Assembly (NCBI GenBank): GCA_965228435.1
Contig: OZ245818.1
Span: 4,464,001-4,528,000, forward strand
Length of the DNA: 64,000 bases
DNA from: Hoeflea_A sp965228435
GTDB lineage: Bacteria; Pseudomonadota; Alphaproteobacteria; Rhizobiales; Rhizobiaceae
Direction: 5' to 3'
Shown: piece by piece, positions 26,802 to 34,954 of the stretch
How positions within the stretch are numbered: the stretch's first letter is position 1
How the letters are laid out: each line of letters begins with the position of its first letter
Program-made: the position numbers and the translations under genes
Notes under the pieces: generated by a model
The model's input: the letters and a program-made list of their open reading frames with translations, nothing else
Told to the model about the DNA's origin: nothing
Databases searched by the model: none

Positions 26802-27257
26802 TCATGAAGCCCCGACCCGCTCCTCCAACACGGCGCCGAAATTCTTGAAAAACTGTCCGGCCAGCTTTTTCGATGTCGAGTCGATCAGCCGGCCGCCGAG
26901 TTGGGCGAGTTTGCCGCCGATGTCGGCCTTCACATCGTATTGCAGAACGGTTTCGTCGCCCTCTTCGATGAGCGTGACCTTGGCTCCGCCCTTGGCGAAA
27001 CCGGCGACGCCGCCCTTGCCTTCGCCGGAGATGGTGTAGCTTTCCGGCGGTACCAGGTCGGTGAGTTCGACGGCGCCCTTGAAGCGAGCCTTGACCGGGC
27101 CGATGCGCAGGGTGACGGTGGCGTTCATTTCAGTCGGTGAAACCATCTCCAGCTCTTCACAGCCGGGGATGCACTGTTTGAGGACTTCCGGGTCATTCAA
27201 TGCGGCATAGACGGCTTCGCGCGGGGCGGCGATGCGTTGCGAGTCGTGCATTTCCAT
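26802..27257 (-). CDS. coxG: CoxG-like SRPBCC protein of CO dehydrogenase
   Basis: The 151-residue protein belongs to the CO dehydrogenase subunit G family: MEMHDSQRIAAPREAVYAAL at the start, CIPGCEELEMVS, ARFKGAVELTD, and a GKGGVAGFAKGGAKVTL stretch. In Oligotropha carboxidovorans, CoxG anchors the enzyme to the cytoplasmic membrane and helps electron delivery to quinone. It is the last gene of the minus-strand cox unit, 40 bp after the nucleotidyltransferase. It lacks the long C-terminal extension some CoxG proteins carry. Confidence 0.9.
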   Translation of the reverse strand: MEMHDSQRIAAPREAVYAALNDPEVLKQCIPGCEELEMVSPTEMNATVTLRIGPVKARFKGAVELTDLVPPESYTISGEGKGGVAGFAKGGAKVTLIEEGDETVLQYDVKADIGGKLAQLGGRLIDSTSKKLAGQFFKNFGAVLEERVGAS

Positions 27258-27297
27258 GGAAGAGAGATCCTTTCGGTAGAGCTGGATGGGTGTCTGG

Positions 27298-27936
27298 TCA
27301 GCCGCAGCAGGAGCGGCCTGGATAGGCGGCGCGCAGCGCGCGGTCGTAGTCGGGCGGCGTGTCGATGTCGCTGACGAAGGCGGCGTTGGCGACCGGAATG
27401 CGATCGACCTCGCCGGGCCGTCTTTCGATCAGCCGTCGGCAGCCGGTGTTGAGGCCGCCTCGCGAAGCTTCTGCCAAAAGGCGCGACGGCACCACGATCG
27501 GGTTGCCACGCTGTCCGGCGAAGTCGGGCAGGGCGATGCGATCGGCGCCATTCTGCAGAAATGCGGCGGCGAGCGTCCGGTAGTCCTGTGTTTCGAGATA
27601 GGGCATGTCGGAGAGACAGATCATGACACCGGCCGGTTCGCGGCCGGCAGCGGCAATGGTTCGCAACCCATGGGCGACGGATGTGCGTTGTCCGTCAGCG
27701 AAATCGGGATTGAAAGTCGTTGTGACAGTCAGACCCGTTAGACACGCGGCGACGGCTTCTGCCTCGAAGCCTGTGACAACTGTTACGGATCCAAAACCGG
27801 CTCGCGTCAGCGTTTCAGCCGTGTGGCGAACCAACGGTTGGCCGCCGAAGTCCAACAGAAGCTTGTTGGCTTCGCCCATGCGTGACGACAGGCCGGCCGC
27901 CAGGAGAACGGCGTCGATGTTACCGACCTGGAGCAC
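27298..27936 (-). CDS. MobA/MocA-like molybdenum cofactor nucleotidyltransferase
   Basis: The 212-residue protein begins VLLAAGLSSRMGEANKLLLD, the nucleotidyltransferase signature of the MobA/MocA (CoxI-type NTP transferase) family, followed by LVRHTAETLTRAGF and CLSDMPYLE with a metal-binding aspartate. MocA makes the cytosine dinucleotide form of molybdopterin used by CO dehydrogenase, so the position between coxF and coxG makes sense. The GTG at 27936 follows GTGAGGCG and overlaps the end of the xdhC-like gene by 17 bp. An in-frame GTG at 27948 is the alternative. The long upstream open frame to 28323 is antisense-like filler within the xdhC gene. Confidence 0.85.
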   Translation of the reverse strand: MLQVGNIDAVLLAAGLSSRMGEANKLLLDFGGQPLVRHTAETLTRAGFGSVTVVTGFEAEAVAACLTGLTVTTTFNPDFADGQRTSVAHGLRTIAAAGREPAGVMICLSDMPYLETQDYRTLAAAFLQNGADRIALPDFAGQRGNPIVVPSRLLAEASRGGLNTGCRRLIERRPGEVDRIPVANAAFVSDIDTPPDYDRALRAAYPGRSCCG

Positions 27937-28759
27937 GTTGCGCCTCACCCGATGATTGCTCGGCGATCTGTCGCGAACGTCGCAACTGGACGACTTGTCC
28001 GATGATAGACAGTGCGATTTCCTCAGGCTCCACCGCCGATATATCGAGGCCGGCCGGGGCATGCACGTCGCCGAGACGTGCCGCCAGGGCGGCGTCTTCC
28101 CCCACGTCCGCTGCAAGCGCGTGAAACTTGGTGCGGCTCGCCACCATGCCGAGATAGCCGGCATCGCTGGCAAGGGCTGCCCGCAGTGCTTCACGATCGC
28201 GGCGACCCTGGGTGGACAGCACCAGCGCATCGGCTTGTGTTGCCAACGCCGCGGCAGACGCGAAGTCGTTGTGAACCTCGTCTGCATTCGCTGGCGGCTC
28301 TTCGTTGAGGCCGGGTGCCGCAAGGATGGTGCGGTAACCGATGGCCTTGGCCAGATCCACCAGCGTCAGTGCGATGGGTGAGGCGCCAAGCACGATCAGT
28401 CGGCGGGTTGCCTTCATCGGTTCCAGGAAGATCTCGACAGTGCCGCCGCTTGGACAGGAGGATTTGTGCAGGGTGGTTCCGTCGGCGTCGACCGGGGCCA
28501 CAACCTCATCCTTCGGCTTGACGCGGATCATTGTTGCCTCACCCGTTTTGAGCGCCGCCAGCGATTCCTTGCGGATCGCACCGGTGACGCACGCGCCGCC
28601 AAGGAAGCCGTGCAGTTCGCCATCTTCCGTAACCACCGCCTTGGCGCCCGGTTTGGCCGAGGTTGCGTCCTTGGTGCGCACGATAGTGGCGACACAAAAG
28701 CTCTGGCCGGCGCGGCGCAGGGTTTCAATGAGATCAAGCGTAGTGTCAGCGAGTTTCAT
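27920..28759 (-). CDS. coxF: XdhC/CoxF-family molybdoenzyme maturation protein
   Basis: The 279-residue protein has the XdhC arrangement: N-terminal SFCVATIVRTKDATSAKPGA and LHGFLGGACVTGAI, then a Rossmann-like C-terminal domain starting RRLIVLGASPIALTLVDLA and ending near GYLGMVASRTK. XdhC proteins bind molybdenum cofactor and promote its sulfuration or insertion; CoxF is implicated in building the Mo-S-Cu site. It sits between coxE and the nucleotidyltransferase as in other form I clusters. CoxF and CoxI are related, so the exact letter is by position. Confidence 0.87.
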   Translation of the reverse strand: MKLADTTLDLIETLRRAGQSFCVATIVRTKDATSAKPGAKAVVTEDGELHGFLGGACVTGAIRKESLAALKTGEATMIRVKPKDEVVAPVDADGTTLHKSSCPSGGTVEIFLEPMKATRRLIVLGASPIALTLVDLAKAIGYRTILAAPGLNEEPPANADEVHNDFASAAALATQADALVLSTQGRRDREALRAALASDAGYLGMVASRTKFHALAADVGEDAALAARLGDVHAPAGLDISAVEPEEIALSIIGQVVQLRRSRQIAEQSSGEAQRAPGR

Positions 28760-28768
28760 CGGCGGATC

Positions 28769-29962
28769 TCACAGGGCGGCCAGCTGGGGTTCCAGCCGTG
28801 TCAGGCTTTCGAGTGTGTTGGCGGCGGCAAAGTGGTCGATGTGGGGCCGAGCGGCCTGCATGGCCGCCGTCACCGGCTGGTAGTTTTCCCAACCAAGCAG
28901 GGGGTTCAGCCAGACCAGCTTGCGCACGCGTTTCTTCATCCGGGCGAGCTCATCGGCCAGCGCTTCCGGTGAGCCGGTGTCGTAGCCGTCGCTGACAACA
29001 ATGGCGACGGTGCGGGAGTTGACCGATTTCTTTGCGTGGTGACGGTTGAAGGTGGCCAGGCTCTCGCCGAGCCGCGTGCCCCCGCCGAAGCCTTCCGCCA
29101 TCAGTGCCAAACGGGTCATGGCGCGGGCTGAATTGTTGTCGCGCACCGCGTCGGTGACCCGCACCAGTTTGGTGTGGACAATGAAGGCGTCCGTGTGCAG
29201 CCAGCTGCAGACCAGGCCTTTGACGAACTGCAGGAAAAAGCGGCTGTAGTGCTTCATCGAGCCGGAGACGTCGAGGAAAATGACGATGTTGACCGGGCGC
29301 TGCGGTTTTGATCGGCGAAAGAGATCGATCGGCTCGCCACCGCGCGGCAGGGCGTGGCGGATGGTGCGCCGCAGATCCACGCGGGCGCCGCGCCCTGACG
29401 GTCGGTAACGCCGGGTCAGCCGGTAGCGCATGGCGCTGGCCAGCCGGTAGGCAAGCTCCTCGGCGGCGCGGATCTCGTCCGGGTCGACAATGTGCTTCAG
29501 ATCGGTCTTCTGCAGCACCGAGGTCTTTGCCGCGATCAGCCGGCCTGACGCCTCTCCACCGATGTCGTTGCCGGTTTCTGTTTCGATCTGCGGTGTTTCC
29601 TGACCCTTGCCCTCCGCGGTCTCACCGAAATGGCTCTGCCATAGCGGTGCGCGCTTCGGCGGCTTGCGGATATCAGGCGAGGCGGTCGGACGGGCCAGGT
29701 CGCGGCGGCGGCCCGATGCCAGCCAGAAAGCCTCGAACAGATCGTCGAAACGCTGCCAATCCTCACGTCCGCAAGCAAACAGGATCTTGAGTTCTTGGCG
29801 GACACGCGGCAGGGGCGCAAGCGGACGCGCGCCGAGATGTTCGACCGCGATGCGTGCCTCGTTGGAGCCAACCTTGAAGCCATTGAGGCGCAAATGGTCG
29901 ATAAATCCGACGATGCGGTCGGCCAGCGGTGCCGTCACGTTCTGGACCGGTGCGGCGACCAT
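28769..29962 (-). CDS. coxE: CoxE, von Willebrand factor A-domain protein
   Basis: The 397-residue protein starts at ATG 29962 (MVAAPVQNVTAP), 1 bp beyond the coxD stop. The C-terminal VWA domain has an intact MIDAS: VNIVIFLDVSGSMKHYSRFF, then a threonine in GFGGGTRLGES, and IVVSDGYDTGSPE. An N-terminal helical region (DRIVGFIDHLRLNGFKVGSN) is typical of CoxE. Together with the MoxR-type AAA+ protein CoxD, it is thought to remodel CoxL during copper and sulfur insertion. Confidence 0.92.
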   Translation of the reverse strand: MVAAPVQNVTAPLADRIVGFIDHLRLNGFKVGSNEARIAVEHLGARPLAPLPRVRQELKILFACGREDWQRFDDLFEAFWLASGRRRDLARPTASPDIRKPPKRAPLWQSHFGETAEGKGQETPQIETETGNDIGGEASGRLIAAKTSVLQKTDLKHIVDPDEIRAAEELAYRLASAMRYRLTRRYRPSGRGARVDLRRTIRHALPRGGEPIDLFRRSKPQRPVNIVIFLDVSGSMKHYSRFFLQFVKGLVCSWLHTDAFIVHTKLVRVTDAVRDNNSARAMTRLALMAEGFGGGTRLGESLATFNRHHAKKSVNSRTVAIVVSDGYDTGSPEALADELARMKKRVRKLVWLNPLLGWENYQPVTAAMQAARPHIDHFAAANTLESLTRLEPQLAAL

Positions 29963-29963
29963 G

Positions 29964-30836
29964 TCAGGCGGCCTTGCCGGCAAGTCGCGAGACTACCTCG
30001 CGGGTGACGGACTTGATGTCGGGTTCGGTCTTCAGCAGGCAAATCATGCTCGCGGTGACGGTGTCGAGATCGTCATCCAGCGCGGCGAGACCGAAACCGG
30101 TCAGCGCTGTCGCCCAGTCGAGCGTTTCTGCAATGCCGGGCTTCTTCTCCAGATCCTCGCGCCGCAGGTTCTGCACGAAGCCGACGAGTTGCGTCGCCAG
30201 TTGCTGTTCGATGCCCGGAAGCCGCGCCAGTACGATCTCCAGTTCGCGCTGGTGGTCGGGGAATTCAACGTAGGAATAGAGACAACGGCGACGCAGCGCA
30301 TCGGACAGTTCGCGCGTGCCGTTCGAGGTTAGAACGACGTGTGGTTTCGCGCTGGCTGATATCGTCCCAAGTTCAGGAATCGTAATTTGAAAATCGGACA
30401 ATATTTCAAGCAGATAGGCCTCGAATTCTTCGTCGGCGCGATCAATCTCGTCGATCAGCAGCACCGGACTTTTGTCCTGGCCGATGGCTTCCAGCAAGGG
30501 GCGTTTCAGCAGGAATTCTTCGGAGAAGATGTGTTTCTCGACGCTTGCGGCTGATGCGGCTTCGTGTTCCCGGGCGCGGATCGCCAGCAGCTGTTTCTGG
30601 TAGTTCCACTCGTAGATGGCCGAGGTGGAGTCTAGGCCCTCATAGCACTGAAGCCGGATCAGCCGCGTATCCAGCACTTCGGCTAGCGCCTTGGCAGTCT
30701 CCGTCTTGCCGACGCCGGCTTCGCCCTCGAGTAAGAGTGGGCGCTGCAGATCGAGCGCCAGTTGCAGAGCGACGGCCAGTTGCGGGTCGGCCAGATAGCC
30801 GACTTGCGCGAGGCCCGATGTGATGTCGGTTGTCAT
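29964..30836 (-). CDS. coxD: CoxD, MoxR-type AAA+ ATPase
   Basis: The 290-residue AAA+ protein shows Walker A (LLLEGEAGVGKTETAK), Walker B (SPVLLIDEIDRADEEFEAYL), sensor 1 (VVLTSNGTRELSDALRRRC) and the conserved MoxR helix-2 insert. ATG 30836 is preferred over the in-frame TTG at 30842. CoxD is required for maturation of the Mo-Cu centre of CO dehydrogenase, and pairing with a VWA protein (CoxE) is universal for MoxR systems. A strong hairpin separates it from coxL, suggesting it is expressed below the structural genes. Confidence 0.93.
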   Translation of the reverse strand: MTTDITSGLAQVGYLADPQLAVALQLALDLQRPLLLEGEAGVGKTETAKALAEVLDTRLIRLQCYEGLDSTSAIYEWNYQKQLLAIRAREHEAASAASVEKHIFSEEFLLKRPLLEAIGQDKSPVLLIDEIDRADEEFEAYLLEILSDFQITIPELGTISASAKPHVVLTSNGTRELSDALRRRCLYSYVEFPDHQRELEIVLARLPGIEQQLATQLVGFVQNLRREDLEKKPGIAETLDWATALTGFGLAALDDDLDTVTASMICLLKTEPDIKSVTREVVSRLAGKAA

Positions 30837-30872
30837 GGACAATAAACTAGCTCTTTCGCCCCAAACGGCCAG

Positions 30873-30899
30873 TTCGCCGCCGGTTTGCCCGGCGGCGAA
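30873..30899 (-). other. Stable stem-loop between coxL and coxD
   Basis: A perfect 11 bp inverted repeat (TTCGCCGCCGG at 30873-30883, CCGGCGGCGAA at 30889-30899) with a 5 nt loop occupies the 68-74 bp gap between coxL and coxD. No U-run follows in the direction of transcription, so it is not a classical terminator. It could protect the coxMSL part of the transcript or attenuate the accessory genes. Confidence 0.65.
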
Positions 30900-30910
30900 G
30901 CGGCTTTGTG

Positions 30911-33322
30911 TCAGCCCGTCAGGCCCAGATTCTTGGCCGTCTGCCAGACGCGCCAGTGGTCGTGCGGCATCTGGGTATGAACAAGGCCCTTGTGGGCGAA
31001 GGCGTCGTTGACGGCGTTGGAGAAGGCCGGGACGCCACCGACATTGGGGCTCTCGCCGACGCCCTTTGCACCGATCGGATGATGCGGGCTCGGCGTCGTC
31101 GTGTGGTCGGTCTGCCAGAATGGCGTCTCGACGGCGGTCGGCAGGAAGAAGTCCATCAGGCTGCCGCCGCTGATATTGCCGATCTCGTCATAGGAGATGT
31201 CCTGCCCCATAGCGATCGCCAATGCCTCTGTGAGCCCGCCGTGCACTTGCCCCTCGATGATCATCGGGTTGATGCGAGTGCCGCAATCGTCGAGCGCATA
31301 GAAGCTGCGAACGTCGGTAACGCCGGTATCGACATCGACATCGACGACGCAGATATAGGCGCCGAACGGGTAGGTCATGTTGGGCGGGTCGTAATAGGAC
31401 ACTGCCTCGAGCCCCGGCTCCAGGCCGGGAATGGCCTGGTTGTAGGACGCAAATGCGATTTCCTTCATCGTCTTATGCGCTTCCGGATTGCCCTTCACCT
31501 GGAAGCGGTCGACATCCCATTCGAGGTCGCCCTCATGCACCTCCAGAAGATAAGCGGCGATCATCTGCGCCTTGGCGCGGATTTTGCGGCCAGCCATTGC
31601 GGTCGCCGCACCAGCCACCGGTGTCGAGCGCGAACCGTAGGTGCCGAGCCCGTAGGGTGCGGTGTCAGTGTCGCCTTCTTCCAGTGTTATGTCCTCGGCA
31701 GGAATGCCGATTTCCGTTGCCAGGATCTGGGCGAAAGTGGTGGCGTGGCCCTGGCCCTGGCTGATGGTGCCGAGGCGGGCGATGGCCGATCCGGTCGGAT
31801 GGATCCGGATTTCGCAGGAATCGAACATGCCGAGGCCGAGAATATCGCAATTCTTGACCGGGCCGGCGCCGACGATCTCGGTGAAATGCGTGATGCCGAT
31901 GCCCATCAGCGAGCGGGTCTCGCCGCGATCGAAAGCGGCGCGGTTTTCCGCCTGTTCGGCGCGCAGCGCCTTGTAGTCGACGCTCTGCAGCGCCTTTTCC
32001 ATGGCCGTGTGGTAGTCGCCGCTGTCATATTCCCAGCCAAGCGCCGAGGTGTAGGGAAACTGCTCCTTCTTGATGAAGTTCTTCATGCGCAGGTCCGCCG
32101 GATCCATGTCGAGCTTGCGGGCAAGCACGTCAATCATGCGCTCGATCAGGTAGGCAGCTTCCGTCACCCGGAACGAACAGCGATAGGCAACGCCGCCAGG
32201 CGCCTTGTTGGTGTAGACGCCGTCGACACCGCAATAGGCGACCGGAATGTCGTAGGAGCCGGTGCAGATGTGGAAGAAACCGGCCGGGAACTTTGTCGGA
32301 TCGGCACAGGCGTCGAAGGCGCCGTGGTCAGCGAGCACGTGGCAGTGCAGGCCGGTGATCTTGCCATCCTTTGTCGCCGCCAGTTTGCCGGTCATGTGAT
32401 AGTCGCGGGCAAAGGCGGTCGCCGACAGGTTCTCGATGCGGTCTTCCACCCACTTGATCGGCACACCGGTGACAATCGAGGCGACGGCCGAGCAGATATA
32501 GCCCGGATAGACGCCGACCTTGTTGCCGAAACCGCCGCCGATATCAGGCGAGACGATGCGAATATTGTGCTCCGGAATGTTGGTGATCAGCGAAGCCACC
32601 GTGCGCACCGCATGCGGCGCCTGGAAGGTGCCCCAGATGGTCAGCTTGCCGTTGACCTTGTCCATGGATGCAACGCAGCCGCAGGTCTCCAGCGGGCAGG
32701 GGTGGACGCGCTGATAGGTGATGAGTTCCTCGACCGTCACCTCGGCATCGGCGAGCGCCTGGTTGGCGCCAGCCTCGTCGCCTTCTTCCCAGTGGAAGAT
32801 ATGGTTGTGGTGCTTGCGCGGCCCGTGGGCGCCTTCCATCTTGTCCTTGATGTCCTCGCGCAGCAGCGGCGCATCGGCATCCATTGCCTTGAACGCGTCG
32901 GTCAGCGCCGGCAGTTCCTCGTAGTCGACCTCGACCAGATCAACGGCGTCGGCCGCGGCGTAGCGGTCGGAGGCGACGACGAAGGCGACTTCCTGGTTCT
33001 GGAACAGCACCTTTTCATCGGCGAGTACGGCCTGTACGTCGCCGGCGAGCGTCGGCATGTAGTGAAGGTTCAGGGGTTTGAGGTCTTCGGCCGTCAAGAC
33101 CGCAACGACACCAGGGGCGGCGAGGGCTGCATCCTTGTTGATCGACTTGATACGGGCGTGCCCATAGGGCGAGCGGACAAAATCGCCGAAGAGCATACCT
33201 GGCAGCTTGATGTCGTCGACATAATTGCCCTTGCCCTGGGTGAAACGGGCATCCTCGACACGCTTGCGCGATGATCCGAGGCCCTGGAGTTTTTCGATAC
33301 GTTCCTTGGTGTCGGTGGTCAT
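30911..33322 (-). CDS. coxL: CoxL, large subunit of form I aerobic CO dehydrogenase
   Basis: The 803-residue molybdenum hydroxylase subunit carries the form I signature GGVAYRCSFR, with C382 equivalent to the copper-binding active-site cysteine, and not the AYRGAGR of form II enzymes. The glutamate near the Mo site is E757 in GAKGVGESPNVGG. Cofactor motifs IGGGFGNKVGVYPGY and ISQGQGHATTFAQ are present. The length matches known CoxL (about 809). The ATG at 33322 overlaps the coxS stop (ATGA). With CoxM and CoxS it oxidises CO to CO2 and passes electrons to the respiratory chain. Nothing suggests inactivation. Confidence 0.97.
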   Translation of the reverse strand: MTTDTKERIEKLQGLGSSRKRVEDARFTQGKGNYVDDIKLPGMLFGDFVRSPYGHARIKSINKDAALAAPGVVAVLTAEDLKPLNLHYMPTLAGDVQAVLADEKVLFQNQEVAFVVASDRYAAADAVDLVEVDYEELPALTDAFKAMDADAPLLREDIKDKMEGAHGPRKHHNHIFHWEEGDEAGANQALADAEVTVEELITYQRVHPCPLETCGCVASMDKVNGKLTIWGTFQAPHAVRTVASLITNIPEHNIRIVSPDIGGGFGNKVGVYPGYICSAVASIVTGVPIKWVEDRIENLSATAFARDYHMTGKLAATKDGKITGLHCHVLADHGAFDACADPTKFPAGFFHICTGSYDIPVAYCGVDGVYTNKAPGGVAYRCSFRVTEAAYLIERMIDVLARKLDMDPADLRMKNFIKKEQFPYTSALGWEYDSGDYHTAMEKALQSVDYKALRAEQAENRAAFDRGETRSLMGIGITHFTEIVGAGPVKNCDILGLGMFDSCEIRIHPTGSAIARLGTISQGQGHATTFAQILATEIGIPAEDITLEEGDTDTAPYGLGTYGSRSTPVAGAATAMAGRKIRAKAQMIAAYLLEVHEGDLEWDVDRFQVKGNPEAHKTMKEIAFASYNQAIPGLEPGLEAVSYYDPPNMTYPFGAYICVVDVDVDTGVTDVRSFYALDDCGTRINPMIIEGQVHGGLTEALAIAMGQDISYDEIGNISGGSLMDFFLPTAVETPFWQTDHTTTPSPHHPIGAKGVGESPNVGGVPAFSNAVNDAFAHKGLVHTQMPHDHWRVWQTAKNLGLTG

Positions 33323-33810
33323 TCTGCAGCCTCCTTCACGGCGAGTTCTTCGGCGGCGGCCTGAATGGCCTTGACGATGTTCTGGTAGCCGGTGCAGCGG
33401 CACAGATTGCCGCTGATGCCGTAACGGATTTCCTCTTCCGTCGGGCTCGGGTTCTCCTGCAGCAGTCGCCAGGCGCGGGTGATCATGCCCGGCGTGCAGA
33501 AACCGCATTGCAGTCCGTGGTGCTGACGGAAGGCCTCCTGCAGCGCGTGCAGCGTACCGTCCGGATTGGCGATGCCTTCGATGGTGGTAACGTCGGCACC
33601 TTCAGCCTGGGCGGCGAAGACGGTGCAGGATTTGACCGACTTGCCGTTGATGTCGACGGTGCAGGCGCCGCAATGGCTGGTGTCGCAGCCGATATGCGGG
33701 CCCGTCAGGTTCAGTTCCTCGCGCAGCACGTGGATGAGAAGGGTGCGCGGCTCCGTCGTCGTTTCGACCGGCTGGCCGTTAACGGTCATTTTCAGATTGA
33801 TCTTGGACAT
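33319..33810 (-). CDS. coxS: CoxS, [2Fe-2S] subunit of CO dehydrogenase
   Basis: The 163-residue iron-sulfur subunit has the plant-ferredoxin cluster motif GCDTSHCGACTVDINGK with a fourth cysteine in VKSC. The second cluster is formed by GLQCGFCTPGM and GNLCRCTGYQ. All eight ligands are present. The ATG at 33810 follows CCGGAGGAACACCC. It transfers electrons from the CoxL molybdenum site to the FAD of CoxM. It sits between coxM and coxL in the standard M-S-L order. Confidence 0.97.
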   Translation of the reverse strand: MSKINLKMTVNGQPVETTTEPRTLLIHVLREELNLTGPHIGCDTSHCGACTVDINGKSVKSCTVFAAQAEGADVTTIEGIANPDGTLHALQEAFRQHHGLQCGFCTPGMITRAWRLLQENPSPTEEEIRYGISGNLCRCTGYQNIVKAIQAAAEELAVKEAAE

Positions 33811-33826
33811 GGGTGTTCCTCCGGGC

Positions 33827-34690
33827 TCAGCTGGCGCGCGACTGCGCTTCGCGGATAGCGCGCGCGACCATGATGCCGGCAACGTGTGTGCGGTATTCGG
33901 CAGGGCCGCGGCCATCGGATGCCGGGGCGGTGATGGCCTTAGCGGCGTCAACAGCGGCGTCGATTGCTGCATCGTCCAGGCTGGTGCCGACCAGCGCGTT
34001 GGAGGCGGCTTCGGCCCAAAGCGGCGTGTCGGCGACGTTGGTGAGGCCGATGGAAGCGCTAGCGCAGGTGCCGCCCGACATGGTCAGAACCACTCCGGCT
34101 GCGGCGGTGGCGTAGTCGCCGATCTTGCGCTTCTGCTTCTGGTAGCTGGAGCCGTGACCGGCCGGCGGTGCGGCAAAGCGGATGGCTGTCAGCATCTCGC
34201 TCTCGTCACGGCCGGTGAAAAAGGCTGCTTCGTAGAAGTCGCGTGCCTTGACTTCGCGGCTGCCGTCGGGGCCGGTGAGTTCGAAGGAGGCATCGAGAAG
34301 TTGCATGATTGCCGGCATGTCGTTGCCGGGGTCGCCATTGGCGACATTGCCGCCGATAGTGCCGACATTGCGGATCTGAGGATCAGCGATCTGCAGCGAT
34401 GTCTCGCGCAGGATCGGGCAGTGCTGTGCCAGGACGTCGGAGCCGATGATTTCCGCCTGGGTGACGGCGGCGCCGATTTCGATCTGCGGACCCGAGACAT
34501 TGATGGACGAGAGCCCGTCAATGCCCTGGATATCGATGAGGTGCTCGGGCACCGCCATGCGCAGTTTCATCATCGGAATGAGGCTGTGGCCGCCGGCCAG
34601 AATGAAGGCAGCGCCGGGATTGTCGGCAAGCAGGCCGACGGCTTCACCAACCGTTGTCGGCCGGTGGTAGTCGAATGAACCGGGTATCAT
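33827..34690 (-). CDS. coxM: CoxM, FAD subunit of CO dehydrogenase
   Basis: The 287-residue flavoprotein shows both FAD-binding loops of the family: AGGHSLIPMMKLRM near residue 32 and TIGGNVANGDPGND near residue 110, followed by the CODH flavoprotein C-terminal domain. The ATG at 34690 is preceded by TGGGAGGAAACAC. The longer open frame to 34816 is ignored because it lacks a binding site and conserved residues. First gene of the cox unit; a set of phased direct repeats lies about 65-118 bp upstream. Confidence 0.96.
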   Translation of the reverse strand: MIPGSFDYHRPTTVGEAVGLLADNPGAAFILAGGHSLIPMMKLRMAVPEHLIDIQGIDGLSSINVSGPQIEIGAAVTQAEIIGSDVLAQHCPILRETSLQIADPQIRNVGTIGGNVANGDPGNDMPAIMQLLDASFELTGPDGSREVKARDFYEAAFFTGRDESEMLTAIRFAAPPAGHGSSYQKQKRKIGDYATAAAGVVLTMSGGTCASASIGLTNVADTPLWAEAASNALVGTSLDDAAIDAAVDAAKAITAPASDGRGPAEYRTHVAGIMVARAIREAQSRAS

Positions 34691-34754
34691 GTGTTTCCTC
34701 CCAGAAAGCGATGGAAACAATCTGGAAGGGCTTGTTTGTAAAGGGAATCCGGCC

Positions 34755-34808
34755 TGCACCAATCGGCTGGTTTTTGCACGAACGGTCGATATTCTGCACG
34801 AACGGTCG
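34755..34808. promoter_or_regulatory. Three phased direct repeats upstream of coxM
   Basis: TGCACGAACGGTCG occurs exactly twice (34775-34788 and 34795-34808), and a degenerate third copy, TGCACCAATCGGCT, starts at 34755. Start-to-start spacing is 20 bp each time, close to two helical turns. LytTR-domain regulators bind direct repeats spaced about two turns apart, and a CoxC-like MHYT-LytTR protein is encoded at 38322-39470. The site also lies upstream of the gene at 34955 on the other strand, so the target promoter is formally ambiguous. A regulator-binding role is inference. Confidence 0.6.
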
Positions 34809-34954
34809 GCTGTCATTCAGCTACATGACGCCGGGAAATCGGCTGTGAGTCTCACATCGCGATAAAGCCGAAGTGAAAAAACGTTTAGTGTAATCGGGTC
34901 CGGCAATACCCTTATCGAGCCACAGGAACACAGCCGGATTATGGGAGAGGCATC

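Noticed and set aside
30908..33274. 788-codon open frame on the plus strand opposite coxL
   Set aside because: It is a compositional shadow of coxL: high third-position GC keeps the complement open. It has no recognisable domains, and coxL is certain.
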